Shown: positions 35,145-43,091, counted from the first letter of the stretch. The stretch: DNA of 64,000 nucleotides from Pelosinus sp. (GCA_021372375.1 JAJFUN010000078.1:1-64000); one strand, 5' to 3'. The notes: generated by a model not told the origin, from the sequence alone. Numbers and translations are program-made.

Positions 35145-36883
35145 TATTTTTCACCTGCCTGTTCAATCGCGCCAAATTTACACAATGATTTACATAAGCC
35201 GCAGCCATTACACATTGTTTCATCAATTTGAACCGTGCCATCAGCACTTTTCCTCATCGCCGGGCACCCTGGCTTTAGACACATGCCGCACTTTTTACAC
35301 TTATCCGCTAAAATTCTATAGCCTTGCCGTTTCTGCTTGTCAAGAAGAACACAGGGCGATTTAGCAATAATTACAGATATTTCATCTTTATTAATGGCTT
35401 CTTTAACAGCGCTTTCCATCGCTGCCAGGTCAAAGGAATTGACTTCTACGACATGATTAATGCCCATGGCTACGCACAACGCCTTTAAATTCATCATGTA
35501 CGTAACTTCACCCATCAAGGTTTTACCTGTAGCCGGATGGTCCTGATGGCCTGTCATGCCTGTTGTCGAGTTATCTAAGATTATCACCGTACTGGTTGCT
35601 TTATTGTAGACCATATTCATAAGTGAATTGATGCCTGTATGCAGAAAAGTTGAATCACCAATCACAGCAACCCACTCTTTGGAAAACTCTTTGCCTTTGG
35701 CCTTTTCAATTCCGTGCATGGTGCTGATACTTGCGCCCATACACACAAATTCATCAATAACCCCGAGCGGCGGGAGTGCCCCCAGCGTATAACAGCCAAT
35801 ATCACCAGCGGCATGGAGCTTTAGCTTACTGAGCACAGAAAATACGCTCCGATGCGGACAGCCCGGACATAAAACCGGCGGACGGGCCGGTACTTCTGCT
35901 GGCTGCTCTAAGGCTAAAACTTCCCCGCCAATGGCCTGACGCAACATGTTGGCGCTATATTCACCCTGCACCGTTAATATTTCTTTACCAACAGCCTTGA
36001 TACCCCAGGATGTCACCTGCTGTTCAATAACCGGATCTAATTCTTCGATAATATATAACTTTTCAACCTTACCCGCAAAATCTTCAATTAATTTACGCGG
36101 CAGCGGATTTATAATGCCCAGTTTCAGTACAGAGGCCCTAGGCAAGGCTTCTTTCACATATTGATACGACATACCGCTGGTAATAACACCGATTTTGGTA
36201 TCGTTCATTTCTACTTTATTAATAGGCAGCTCTGAAGCATCCTTGGTCAGCGCGATATCTCTTTGTTCTACCGCAACATGACGAAACTTGGCAAACCCAG
36301 GAATCATGACGTTTTTCCTAATGTCTTTTTTATAAGGCTTGTCAGCGATTTCAGCGCGGTCATTCAGCTCTACAATACCTTGTGAATGCGACAATCTGGT
36401 AGTTGTACGCACAATAACCGGCGTATCATATTTTTCACTCAGCTCATAAGCAAATTTAACAAAATCTTTGGCTTCCTGACTGTCTGAAGGCTCAAGTACC
36501 GGAACATGCGCCGCACGGGCCACTGCTCTGGTATCCTGCTCATTTTGCGAGCTATAGAGACCAGGATCATCAGCCACGACAAACACCATACCGGCGTTCA
36601 CACCCATATACGAAAAAGTATATAAGGGGTCTGACGCCACATTTAACCCCACTTGTTTCATCGAAGCCAAAGAACGTACGCCAGCCAGCGATGCCCCGAT
36701 AGCGACTTCAGCGGCGACCTTCTCATTTGGTGACCATTCCGCATAAACTTCCTTATATTTTATAATACTTTCGCTAATTTCCGTACTAGGCGTCCCGGGA
36801 TAAGCGGCCGATACTTTGACGCCTGCTTCATAAGCGCCGCGGGCAATGGCTTCATTGCCAAGCATAATTACCTTGTTTGTCAT
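35144..36883 (-). CDS. iorA: Indolepyruvate ferredoxin oxidoreductase subunit alpha
   Basis: A 579-residue TPP enzyme: N-terminal pyrimidine-binding part (MLGNEAIARGAYEAGVKVSA; AYPGTPSTEI), a TPP pyrophosphate motif (GDSTFLHTGINSLMNMVYN), and a C-terminal two-cluster ferredoxin domain (CKKCGMCLKPGCPAM and CNGCGLCKSLCKFG, two sets of CxxC). It oxidises indolepyruvate or phenylpyruvate to aryl-acetyl-CoA, reducing ferredoxin. First gene of iorA-iorB-paaK-ACT. Some bases upstream show an AT-rich leader, but no T-box was recognised. Confidence 0.96.
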   Translation of the reverse strand: MTNKVIMLGNEAIARGAYEAGVKVSAAYPGTPSTEISESIIKYKEVYAEWSPNEKVAAEVAIGASLAGVRSLASMKQVGLNVASDPLYTFSYMGVNAGMVFVVADDPGLYSSQNEQDTRAVARAAHVPVLEPSDSQEAKDFVKFAYELSEKYDTPVIVRTTTRLSHSQGIVELNDRAEIADKPYKKDIRKNVMIPGFAKFRHVAVEQRDIALTKDASELPINKVEMNDTKIGVITSGMSYQYVKEALPRASVLKLGIINPLPRKLIEDFAGKVEKLYIIEELDPVIEQQVTSWGIKAVGKEILTVQGEYSANMLRQAIGGEVLALEQPAEVPARPPVLCPGCPHRSVFSVLSKLKLHAAGDIGCYTLGALPPLGVIDEFVCMGASISTMHGIEKAKGKEFSKEWVAVIGDSTFLHTGINSLMNMVYNKATSTVIILDNSTTGMTGHQDHPATGKTLMGEVTYMMNLKALCVAMGINHVVEVNSFDLAAMESAVKEAINKDEISVIIAKSPCVLLDKQKRQGYRILADKCKKCGMCLKPGCPAMRKSADGTVQIDETMCNGCGLCKSLCKFGAIEQAGEK

Positions 36884-37017
36884 TACATTAGTCCCTTCCT
36901 AATAGATTAAATTATAAAAAACTGTAATCTATCACAAAACTTTGTTAGATTTTTTTATAATTTTGCACACTATTGTAATTATAACGCAAACTAACAAGTT
37001 TATAAATACATAAAACA

Positions 37018-37059
37018 AAAATAAGGGATTGTTGCCTTAGTACAACAATCCCTTATTTT
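37018..37059 (-). terminator. panE terminator overlapping its stop codon
   Basis: A 17-bp perfect stem AAAATAAGGGATTGTTG...CAACAATCCCTTATTTT. The 5' arm, on the minus strand, encodes the last panE codons and the stop sits in the loop. Confidence 0.88.
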
Positions 37060-37963
37060 GCTCAATCAACTTAATTATGGTGTAAAGCGTCCGATTAACC
37101 GGTGTATCTATATTATGCTTGGCTCCAAGCGCGCAAACCGCTCCGGCGAAGGCGTCGACTTCGGTTTTGCGTCCGCATTCCACATCTTCAAGCATTGAAG
37201 TCCGGCTGGCCGGATCAAGACTATCTAGCACCTCATCCCATCTATTAATATCAGCCTCAGTTAACTTGATGCCTTCTTTTTCGGAGACTGCCACAACTTC
37301 CCGCATGGCTGTTTTCATAAACTTCCTGGCCTCATTCACAGACTGAAAAAGTCCGTAGCGGCCTCTGGTCACGGCAGAGCACTGATTAATACCAACATTG
37401 ACCATAAACTTCCACCATAATGTGTGCAGCATATCTTCCGGAATGTTATAGGGAATACCAGCTTTGTCAAACAGTGCTTTGACAGCATTTACTTTAGCCG
37501 AATACTGTGTATTGTTTTTTTCACCAAAGGACAAATTACCTCGGCCGACAAAACAAATCTGCCCGTCTTGCCGATTAGGTGTCAGCGCAAAAGATACGGC
37601 ATACAGCATTTTTTCCCTACCAAATTCATGACCCAGCATATCTTCACTGGTAATACCGTTTAACAGTGAAAGGATAATAGTATTTTCACCCACATAGTTT
37701 CTCATATCTTTTATTGCCTGCGGCAAATGATAGGTTTTGACCGCCACAATGATTAGATCAGCCTTGTCACCGTCTTCTTCCGGTGCAACAAAATCAAAAT
37801 CATATCGTTTACCGTTAATGAGCAGGCCCTGCTCATTGTAACGTCTGGCACGTTCACCACCAGCAATAATTTTTATTTGCCGGGGATCACTATCATAGAG
37901 CATGCTGGCGTAGGCCGAACCTAGCGCGCCAAGGCCGATTAATAAGACTTTGTTAATTTTCAT
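37037..37963 (-). CDS. panE: Ketopantoate reductase family protein (2-dehydropantoate 2-reductase)
   Basis: A 308-residue NADPH-dependent reductase: Rossmann loop LIGLGALGSAYASMLYD, the conserved lysine and asparagine of VAVKTYHL and LLNGITSEDMLG, and the C-terminal WWKFMVNVGINQCSAVTRG motif. It reduces ketopantoate to pantoate for CoA synthesis, though such homologues also reduce other 2-oxoacids. No panBCD genes adjoin, so the exact substrate is open. It ends inside its own terminator. Confidence 0.85.
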   Translation of the reverse strand: MKINKVLLIGLGALGSAYASMLYDSDPRQIKIIAGGERARRYNEQGLLINGKRYDFDFVAPEEDGDKADLIIVAVKTYHLPQAIKDMRNYVGENTIILSLLNGITSEDMLGHEFGREKMLYAVSFALTPNRQDGQICFVGRGNLSFGEKNNTQYSAKVNAVKALFDKAGIPYNIPEDMLHTLWWKFMVNVGINQCSAVTRGRYGLFQSVNEARKFMKTAMREVVAVSEKEGIKLTEADINRWDEVLDSLDPASRTSMLEDVECGRKTEVDAFAGAVCALGAKHNIDTPVNRTLYTIIKLIEQNKGLLY

Positions 37964-38023
37964 TTTTAGTACCTCTCTAACTTGGTGTAAGCCACAATTT
38001 CATCCCGTACCAATATAAGCAAT

Positions 38024-38206
38024 CTATATCTTTTCATTCACGAATTTCATTTCAACTTGTTTAAAAACACCTTCAGCCATCAAAACCTTGCCGGTTCGCA
38101 CCTCATCCAGCCCTTGGTCAAGCAGTTTATATAATTCAAGCTTACCAACAAGACATTCAAAAGTCTCAATACTCATTATCCTTAGCTGCGAAAGCATGTG
38201 AGTCAC
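38024..38206 (-). CDS. Small protein, resembles the C-terminus of a type II antitoxin
   Basis: A 60-residue protein starting with GTG behind GGGGGG. The pattern LELYKLLDQGLDEVRTGKVL followed by AEGVF resembles the C-terminal half of Phd/RelB-type antitoxins, but no DNA-binding half and no toxin gene are beside it. It may be a solitary or truncated antitoxin, or an unrelated small protein. An internal ATG would give 50 residues. Confidence 0.4.
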   Translation of the reverse strand: MTHMLSQLRIMSIETFECLVGKLELYKLLDQGLDEVRTGKVLMAEGVFKQVEMKFVNEKI

Positions 38207-38446
38207 TGCAAACGCCCCCCCTGCTTAAAACTATGCTTGACCCACAACGTTACCATTATAATCCAAAAAGATGTAAGCCTTAAAAATAGCGGATTTTCGA
38301 GATTTTAAAAAATTATAATTTGTAACGTATTTTATTACCATTAACGGTAAATGGTAATAAGTAATTCAAACATTCTCGCCGCTCTGACCGAATTTTTAAA
38401 ACCGCTTTATGACCCACCACTTCCCCCAATTAGGCGTGTATTTATC

Positions 38447-38968
38447 AAGTCCCCTCTCGAGAGGGGTGGCACGGAGTGACGGGGTGTGTTGTATTTTGCC
38501 ATTAGGGAGTAGCCATTTTGTATAGCAACAAACTTGCATATGACCCGATTCTAAAAAAACTGGCGCGGGACTTACGAAAAAACAGTACCTTATCTGAAAT
38601 ATTACTTTGGCAGCATTTGAAACACTCATATATGGGGTATGATTTTCACCGACAAAAGCCCATTAGCAAATATATAGTTGACTTCTTTTGTCCCACTTTA
38701 ATGTTGGCTATCGAAATTGATGGTGTTACACATAACGAAAAGTCCAATGAAGATAAAATACGACAACAACACTTAGAACAGTTGGGCATTTCTTTTTTAC
38801 GTTTTTCTGATAATGAGGTTAAAACGAATTTATTAGGGGTGTTATCATCAATTCAGAGCTTTATTGTAGATAACAGGTAGACATATATTATACAGGGATT
38901 ATTTTCGATCGAAATACAAAGGCAACACACCCCGTCGCTCACGCGCCACCCCTCTCTAGAGGGGACTT
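38447..38968. mobile_element. DUF559-carrying element with R1 terminal inverted repeats
   Basis: Left end AAGTCCCCTCTCGAGAGGGG continues to GGGGTGTGTTG at 38491. The right end, from CAACACACCCCGTC at 38933 to AGAGGGGACTT at 38968, is its inverted copy. Together they enclose only the DUF559 gene. The same ends occur without a gene at 1189-1296 and 9907-10014. This looks like a parent element with its non-autonomous derivatives. No target-site duplication was established. Confidence 0.7.
38518..38880 (+). CDS. DUF559 (Vsr/MTES_1575-like) endonuclease-domain protein
   Basis: A 120-residue protein of the DUF559 group, related to very-short-patch-repair endonucleases: KLARDLRKNSTLSEILLWQH at the N-terminus, YDFHRQKPISKYIVDFFCP, then LAIEIDGVTHNEK with acidic residues of a restriction-endonuclease-like active site, and LGISFLRFSDNEV at the end. 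Starts with TTG behind AGGGAG. The gene is enclosed by inverted R1 ends, making it a candidate mobilising nuclease; that role is inference. Confidence 0.85.
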   Translation: MYSNKLAYDPILKKLARDLRKNSTLSEILLWQHLKHSYMGYDFHRQKPISKYIVDFFCPTLMLAIEIDGVTHNEKSNEDKIRQQHLEQLGISFLRFSDNEVKTNLLGVLSSIQSFIVDNR

Positions 38969-39065
38969 TAAGTAAAGCCTGCCTATCTATGAATTGGCGA
39001 GGGATTGCATCCAGGAGACAGGCTACTAAACCAAACTACCTCAGCCGCTCTGGCATAATTGCTTT

Positions 39066-39521
39066 CTACTTTTGCAATCCTACTAAATTTACCTTAAGCA
39101 ATCCTGTTTCTTCAAACTCGTTATTATATGCGTCTTCAATGATAGACATTTCTTCCATAACCTGTGCCATAGACATTTTGTTTAACTGTTCCCGACCATA
39201 TTTCACTTCCATATCTCGTTGTGCCAGTCGATGCGCCAATTCATCCCAAAAAGTATCGTTATCGTATTCATCTATAATCCCTTGAGCTGTTGTTTCATCC
39301 TCAAACTGTCTCGAAGGGTAATATCGCCCGTTGGATTTATCATGCTCCACATAGTCCTCAAAGCCAAAATCCTTTGCGTGCGACAGCAATTTTTGCGTTA
39401 CCTGATCATAGGCAGCCATTTTGCTATCTCCAGTTTCATCAAACGCAGATGTAATCCAATCAGCGATATATAGTATATCCAGCAAATTCTTATACTCTTG
39501 TTTGGTAAAATTAATTTTCAT
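39066..39521 (-). CDS. Unknown protein, 151 residues
   Basis: Soluble, acidic, with an N-terminal helical pattern MKINFTKQEYKNLLDILYIADW and a central stretch of charged residues. No motif was recognised. The ATG at 39521 has AGGAGG 6 bases upstream; the longer frame to 39662 runs into repeat R5a. It is isolated between the DUF559 element and R5a in the accessory island. Confidence 0.65.
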   Translation of the reverse strand: MKINFTKQEYKNLLDILYIADWITSAFDETGDSKMAAYDQVTQKLLSHAKDFGFEDYVEHDKSNGRYYPSRQFEDETTAQGIIDEYDNDTFWDELAHRLAQRDMEVKYGREQLNKMSMAQVMEEMSIIEDAYNNEFEETGLLKVNLVGLQK

Positions 39522-39574
39522 AAAATACCTCCTCATAGGGATGGCCCCTGTGCCCAATATCATCAGGCTAGTGT

Positions 39575-39645
39575 GAAACATGGGGGCAGGTGAGATGTTT
39601 ACCGGAAAAATTAGTAAAAAAACAACTGCCCGGTCCCTATGTTTC
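39575..39645. repeat. Palindromic repeat R5a
   Basis: Ends GAAACATGGGGGCAG and (complement) GAAACATAGGGACCGGGCAG, with inner GGTGAGATG and CCAACTGCC-like blocks. It is matched by R5b at 41083-41163. Both lie about 50 bases upstream of a minus-strand gene start. Confidence 0.6.
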
Positions 39646-39658
39646 TTCTTATCAATAT

Positions 39659-40366
39659 TCATTTCGATAAATTTACCGAAAACTTCAATATTCCTTCTGC
39701 AAAAGATGCTGCCTCATAAGGCTCAAATATAATCATTGATTTATCTTTGCTAACTAGATAGTAATTAAAAGTGTAATTGCTGTCTAATATTTTATCAGCC
39801 AAGAGATTTCCAGGAATTATAGGCTTAAATGAACTTTTAAACAGTAATCGGATTTTTCTTTCTTGTGCTTGATTAAAAATATCATTCAAAATAGCTTTTC
39901 TATTTTCTGTATTTAAGTTAACAAAATTACTAAAAGGCACTGTATTTCCCGTATCTAGATTGAAAGTATAGCCATATAAATACATATGACCATGGGCACC
40001 ACTAAAATATGAACCCAAATAAACATCTTTATATATTGTTAAGCTCAATAAATTATCATTATTATATTGAACCTCATATTTTAGATTGGCATGACAATAA
40101 TCAGAAAGTTCACCATGATCAGATGCTACACTTTTCCCTTTCTGTGATTCAGCTATGAATGTATTAACTATCCCCTCAATAAAATAATTCATTTTAGTTT
40201 GTACTTCTTGGTTAGCCATACCGTCAAGATGAGGATAATTAGCCGTAATATAATCTTCTTGATAGTCATACGGCTCAACAATTGCCCTTGGGCTGGCTTC
40301 AATTATACTTAAATTTAATGAAAAAACAATTAATGCTAGTAAAAAAAATAATAATTTCTTTTTCAT
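39659..40366 (-). CDS. Secreted DUF3298/DUF4163 domain protein (RsiV-like)
   Basis: A 235-residue protein with a clear signal peptide (MKKKLLFFLLALIVFSLNLS, cleavage near IEAS). The mature part shows ITANYPHLDG near the start, then a repeat-like β-strand region with GSYFSGAHGHMYLYGYTFNLDTG, characteristic of DUF3298 (the extracellular domain of RsiV). The last ~40 residues (YYLVSKDKSMIIFEPYEAAS) complete the domain. It has no anti-sigma domain, so it is a free secreted protein of unknown role. Confidence 0.8.
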   Translation of the reverse strand: MKKKLLFFLLALIVFSLNLSIIEASPRAIVEPYDYQEDYITANYPHLDGMANQEVQTKMNYFIEGIVNTFIAESQKGKSVASDHGELSDYCHANLKYEVQYNNDNLLSLTIYKDVYLGSYFSGAHGHMYLYGYTFNLDTGNTVPFSNFVNLNTENRKAILNDIFNQAQERKIRLLFKSSFKPIIPGNLLADKILDSNYTFNYYLVSKDKSMIIFEPYEAASFAEGILKFSVNLSK

Positions 40367-40409
40367 TTAATTTCACCGTCTTCAAAAATTAATGTTTTAG
40401 AATTTCACC

Positions 40410-40459
40410 GGGACGGGACAAAATTGATACTTAATAAAGTAACAATTTCGTCCCGTCCC
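40410..40459. repeat. Palindromic repeat R6
   Basis: Arms GGGACGGGACAAAATTG (40410-40426) and CAATTTCGTCCCGTCCC (40443-40459), complementary but for one base, with a 16-base AT-rich loop. No second copy was found in the window. Confidence 0.7.
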
Positions 40460-40495
40460 CAACTGTCTCTTAAAAAGAATCTGATCGTTTTTCAT

Positions 40496-40665
40496 GTAGG
40501 GGCAATCCCTCTGTGGTTGCCCGCGTAGAGACGCTCTAACAAGAAGAAACTAATCTGTGGTAATAAGAAAACCCAAACTTATAACCGATGCCTTTCTTAA
40601 TACCACAGAAAGTTATTCATAATAGATTGTTTGTGCGCGGGCAACCACGGAGGGATTGCCCCTAC
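40496..40665. repeat. MITE-like element R3 with 30-bp terminal inverted repeats
   Basis: Arms 40496-40525 and 40636-40665 (GTAGGGGCAATCCCTC then TGTGGTTGCCCGCG) differ at one position and enclose 110 bp without a gene. Length, ends and lack of a gene fit a miniature inverted-repeat element. The intergenic stretch 40367-40794 holds only R6 and R3. Confidence 0.8.
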
Positions 40666-40794
40666 GAAGGCAAACATTCCACTTCTAATTATACTTACAT
40701 TGTATTCCATAATAGCCTGTTGACATTGGGCTCCTAGCTTTCTGATTTTTAATACAGGGACAATTCCCCTTAAGTGCACAACGAGCGAAATCGA

Positions 40795-41031
40795 TTATTT
40801 CAATGCTCTCAACTTCTTACTGTACCTTTCCTCATTATAAGCTTCATTCGTTTTCATTACATCGTATATTTCCTCAATAAGAACAACAGCCATTTTTTCT
40901 TTGGCGATCTTCTCGGTGTATCCCAATTTTTTTAATCTTTCCAATGTCATTCTTGTAATTGGCGGATTATTCTCTCTAAGCTGATTGTCAAGAACCGCCA
41001 AAATGGTCATTTTAAAATTTTGATTGGCCAT
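40795..41031 (-). CDS. Small conserved-looking protein, 78 residues
   Basis: MANQNFKMTILAVLDNQLRE then TLERLKKLGYTEKIAKEKMA, and VVLIEEIYDVMKTNEAYNEE at the end. Soluble and helical; the C-terminal pattern is often seen in DUF1841-like or SEC-C-associated proteins, but I cannot name the family. GGAG precedes the ATG. Function unknown. Confidence 0.6.
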   Translation of the reverse strand: MANQNFKMTILAVLDNQLRENNPPITRMTLERLKKLGYTEKIAKEKMAVVLIEEIYDVMKTNEAYNEERYSKKLRALK

Positions 41032-41082
41032 ATTTATAATCTCCTGATATTTATTTTTCTAGTTTTGTTTTCAGTCCCACAT

Positions 41083-41163
41083 GAAATATAGGGACAAAAA
41101 ACTTGACAGGTGAGATGGGCACCGAAAAAAGGGAGAAAACCAACTGCCCTGTCCATATGTTCC
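41083..41163. repeat. Palindromic repeat R5b
   Basis: Contains GACAGGTGAGATG and CCAACTGCCCTGTCC-type blocks in the same order as R5a, with diverged ends ATATAGGGAC and GTCCATATGTT. Same orientation relative to the downstream minus-strand gene. Confidence 0.6.
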
Positions 41164-41212
41164 TGTTTCTTTTATAGCGACCCTTAGTTTCGGTGCCCTT
41201 TCCGTAATTTAC

Positions 41213-41704
41213 TTATTCTAAGTTACTTTTAATCACCCAACCATCATCGTCTAATTTTAATTTTCCCGTATTAACCATATCCGTTATATATCTATTTATA
41301 CCTCGTTCAACTGGACCTGCCTGACAATAGCTACTATTTTTTGTGTGATTACTTATATTATTATCGAAATCATAGCATGTCATCTCAATTAACTTTTTTG
41401 ATTCATTTTTCTCAGAAAGATAAATCATGCAATGCTCTTCATTATATTTAAGCTTATTAAGATTAGGGTATTCTTGCCAAAATTTATCCTTAAATACGTG
41501 TTTAATCCAAGCATTAATGGTTACGGCATTATTATATTCGTCATATTGACGATTCAGCTTATCAATGTCGACATAGCTATCCATGTATACGTCACTAGAA
41601 ATTAGCCGCCAGTCTCGTATCTGCGGCGCTGCTATTCCGATTGACATTACACACATTACCTGAATTATTACCAATAACATAATTACTGATTTTTTATTTC
41701 TCAA
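41213..41704 (-). CDS. Secreted protein of unknown function (surface-adhesin-E-like?)
   Basis: A 163-residue protein with a signal peptide (RNKKSVIMLLVIIQVMCVMS, cleavage near GIAA). The mature part DWRLISSDVYMDSYVDIDKL and the later MIYLSEKNESKKLIEMTCYD resemble the short surface proteins called surface-adhesin E-like that are common in Negativicutes (recall, not certain). The start is a TTG behind GGGGGG. Tail-to-head with the next secreted-protein gene, with an 18-base gap. Confidence 0.6.
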   Translation of the reverse strand: MRNKKSVIMLLVIIQVMCVMSIGIAAPQIRDWRLISSDVYMDSYVDIDKLNRQYDEYNNAVTINAWIKHVFKDKFWQEYPNLNKLKYNEEHCMIYLSEKNESKKLIEMTCYDFDNNISNHTKNSSYCQAGPVERGINRYITDMVNTGKLKLDDDGWVIKSNLE

Positions 41705-41722
41705 TCTTATTATTCCCCCCAC

Positions 41723-42115
41723 TTAACGATGTAATGCCGCACCATGATCAATCTTAAGATATGGAGTCAAACCATCATATGTCGCGGTATTCCAGTCAAT
41801 CCACATATAGCGTATACCACCGGCTTCACGAATAGCAAATTTACCACCGCCCGGATTACCACCAGCAAAATCATATCCTGCTACTACCTCACAGCCATTA
41901 ATATAGCGGTCATGCACCTCAATGGCTAAATTCCCATTATTATCATACCAGTTACCAGCAATACGATTTAATACGTTCTGGACATACCGGTATTCCATCT
42001 GCATAGCATTCGCTTTACCAAATTCAAAATTAGTCGTAGACACATTAAAATTATAACTACCAGCAAATGCACCGATAACCGCTATAGCTAAAACAAATCT
42101 TTTAAAAGCCCTCAT
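41723..42115 (-). CDS. Secreted protein of unknown function
   Basis: A 130-residue protein with a signal peptide (MRAFKRFVLAIAVIGAFAGS) and a mature part rich in aromatic residues and glycine (NRIAGNWYDNNGNLAIEVHD; FAGGNPGGGKFAIREAGGIR; WIDWNTATYDG). The layout recalls small β-barrel exported proteins. Start at 42115 behind AGGAGGATT. Likely co-transcribed with the secreted-protein gene that follows. No family recognised. Confidence 0.6.
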   Translation of the reverse strand: MRAFKRFVLAIAVIGAFAGSYNFNVSTTNFEFGKANAMQMEYRYVQNVLNRIAGNWYDNNGNLAIEVHDRYINGCEVVAGYDFAGGNPGGGKFAIREAGGIRYMWIDWNTATYDGLTPYLKIDHGAALHR

Positions 42116-42364
42116 TTTTCTAATCCTCCAGCAGCTAAAGGCCATTCTACCGCTTGACCTGATTAAAATAAAAAAGTTTAACGCCTTTTCATTTTCAATC
42201 CAAACCATAAAACTACAGGTTCAGACTTGAGCTTCTAAGGAAAAACGAGTGTCAGGTATGAATTATTTTATTCCGCTATCAGTATGTTATATTTTTATAA
42301 TCTTTCATTGTTTTCCATACCTTTACACAAAAGTCCTGCACAATATGCCAAAAGTTATTTGCCT

Positions 42365-42403
42365 AAAAATGCTCCGACCATCTCGCAGGCCGGAGCATTT
42401 TTT
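42365..42403. terminator. Hairpin terminator
   Basis: AAAATGCTCCGACC...GGCCGGAGCATTTTTTAT, usable in both directions; it probably ends the 42621-43456 operon. The rest of 42209-42620 shows no convincing gene, only this hairpin and repeat R4. Confidence 0.8.
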
Positions 42404-42483
42404 ATCCTATATAAGCGACATTGGAACAAGGTCCACGCCACCGTTATATTCCATTTAGATGTTATTTGTGGCATTTGTCAGTC

Positions 42484-42569
42484 CAGGGGACAGGCGCCTA
42501 GTCCCACGCAACATTTGTGACAATCTAGCTTTTTGATTCTTAACAGAGGGACAAGGCGCCTGTCCCCTT
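42484..42569. repeat. Short inverted-repeat element R4
   Basis: Ends AGGGGACAGGCGCCTAGTCCC and its inverted partner GGGACAAGGCGCCTGTCCCC, about 40 bases apart. Each end is itself a GGCGCC-centred palindrome. Similar GGGGACAGGCGCCT elements are scattered in many Firmicutes genomes (recall). Confidence 0.7.
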
Positions 42570-42620
42570 CAGTGCCATTAAAATAGCTAGAGAAAAATCG
42601 GTTTATTGTTCTATGCTCTA

Positions 42621-43091
42621 CTACTGAGTATAACTAATACTATTCCGCTCACACCAACTAATAGCAATGCCGCGCAGTGCTTCTTCTCGATAACTATACC
42701 ATCTATCCTCAATCCCATACCTATTTACAGTATACTTAAAGCGCCGGAAAGCTCCTTTCCCATTAATTGCATCATACAATGCTGCTGATATTTTTCCGTT
42801 ATCCAGTGAATTACAAAATCGTTCCATTATACGATATTCATCAATTTCCTGTTTATCAGGCAATCCAATATACTTGTCCCAATTCACATCAATGTCAAAA
42901 GCATCTTTAATTGACGCCCTCTGCCAATCTGGATACTGTGAAAAGTCATCATCTTCTTCCGATTCCTCGGCAATAGCCATTTCCTCTTTACTAACAGTAA
43001 CAATCAGCCCTGTTTCCTTATTCAAATATTTATAGAATTCATCCATTTGCATTTCCATTTCAGCAACTAAGTCTTTTATTTTCATAATCAT
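42621..43091 (-). CDS. UPF0158 family protein
   Basis: A ~156-residue soluble acidic protein. The N-terminal EMEMQMDEFYKYLNKETG, the aspartate-rich middle and the ending GAFRRFKYTVNRYGIEDRWY then SYREEALRGIAISWCER are hallmarks of UPF0158 (PF03682, recalled). Function unknown. The ATG at 43091 overlaps the TGA of the upstream gene (TGATG); an ATG 6 bases later (43085) is the alternative. Second gene of a two-gene operon. Confidence 0.8.
   Translation of the reverse strand: MIMKIKDLVAEMEMQMDEFYKYLNKETGLIVTVSKEEMAIAEESEEDDDFSQYPDWQRASIKDAFDIDVNWDKYIGLPDKQEIDEYRIMERFCNSLDNGKISAALYDAINGKGAFRRFKYTVNRYGIEDRWYSYREEALRGIAISWCERNSISYTQ

Noticed and set aside
36884-37036. T-box leader before iorA
   Set aside because: The T-box sequence and a specifier stem were not found and the gap is short.
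42249-42458. Plus-strand frame of 69 codons
   Set aside because: Hydrophobic start but then runs through a terminator hairpin with no ribosome site; considered chance.
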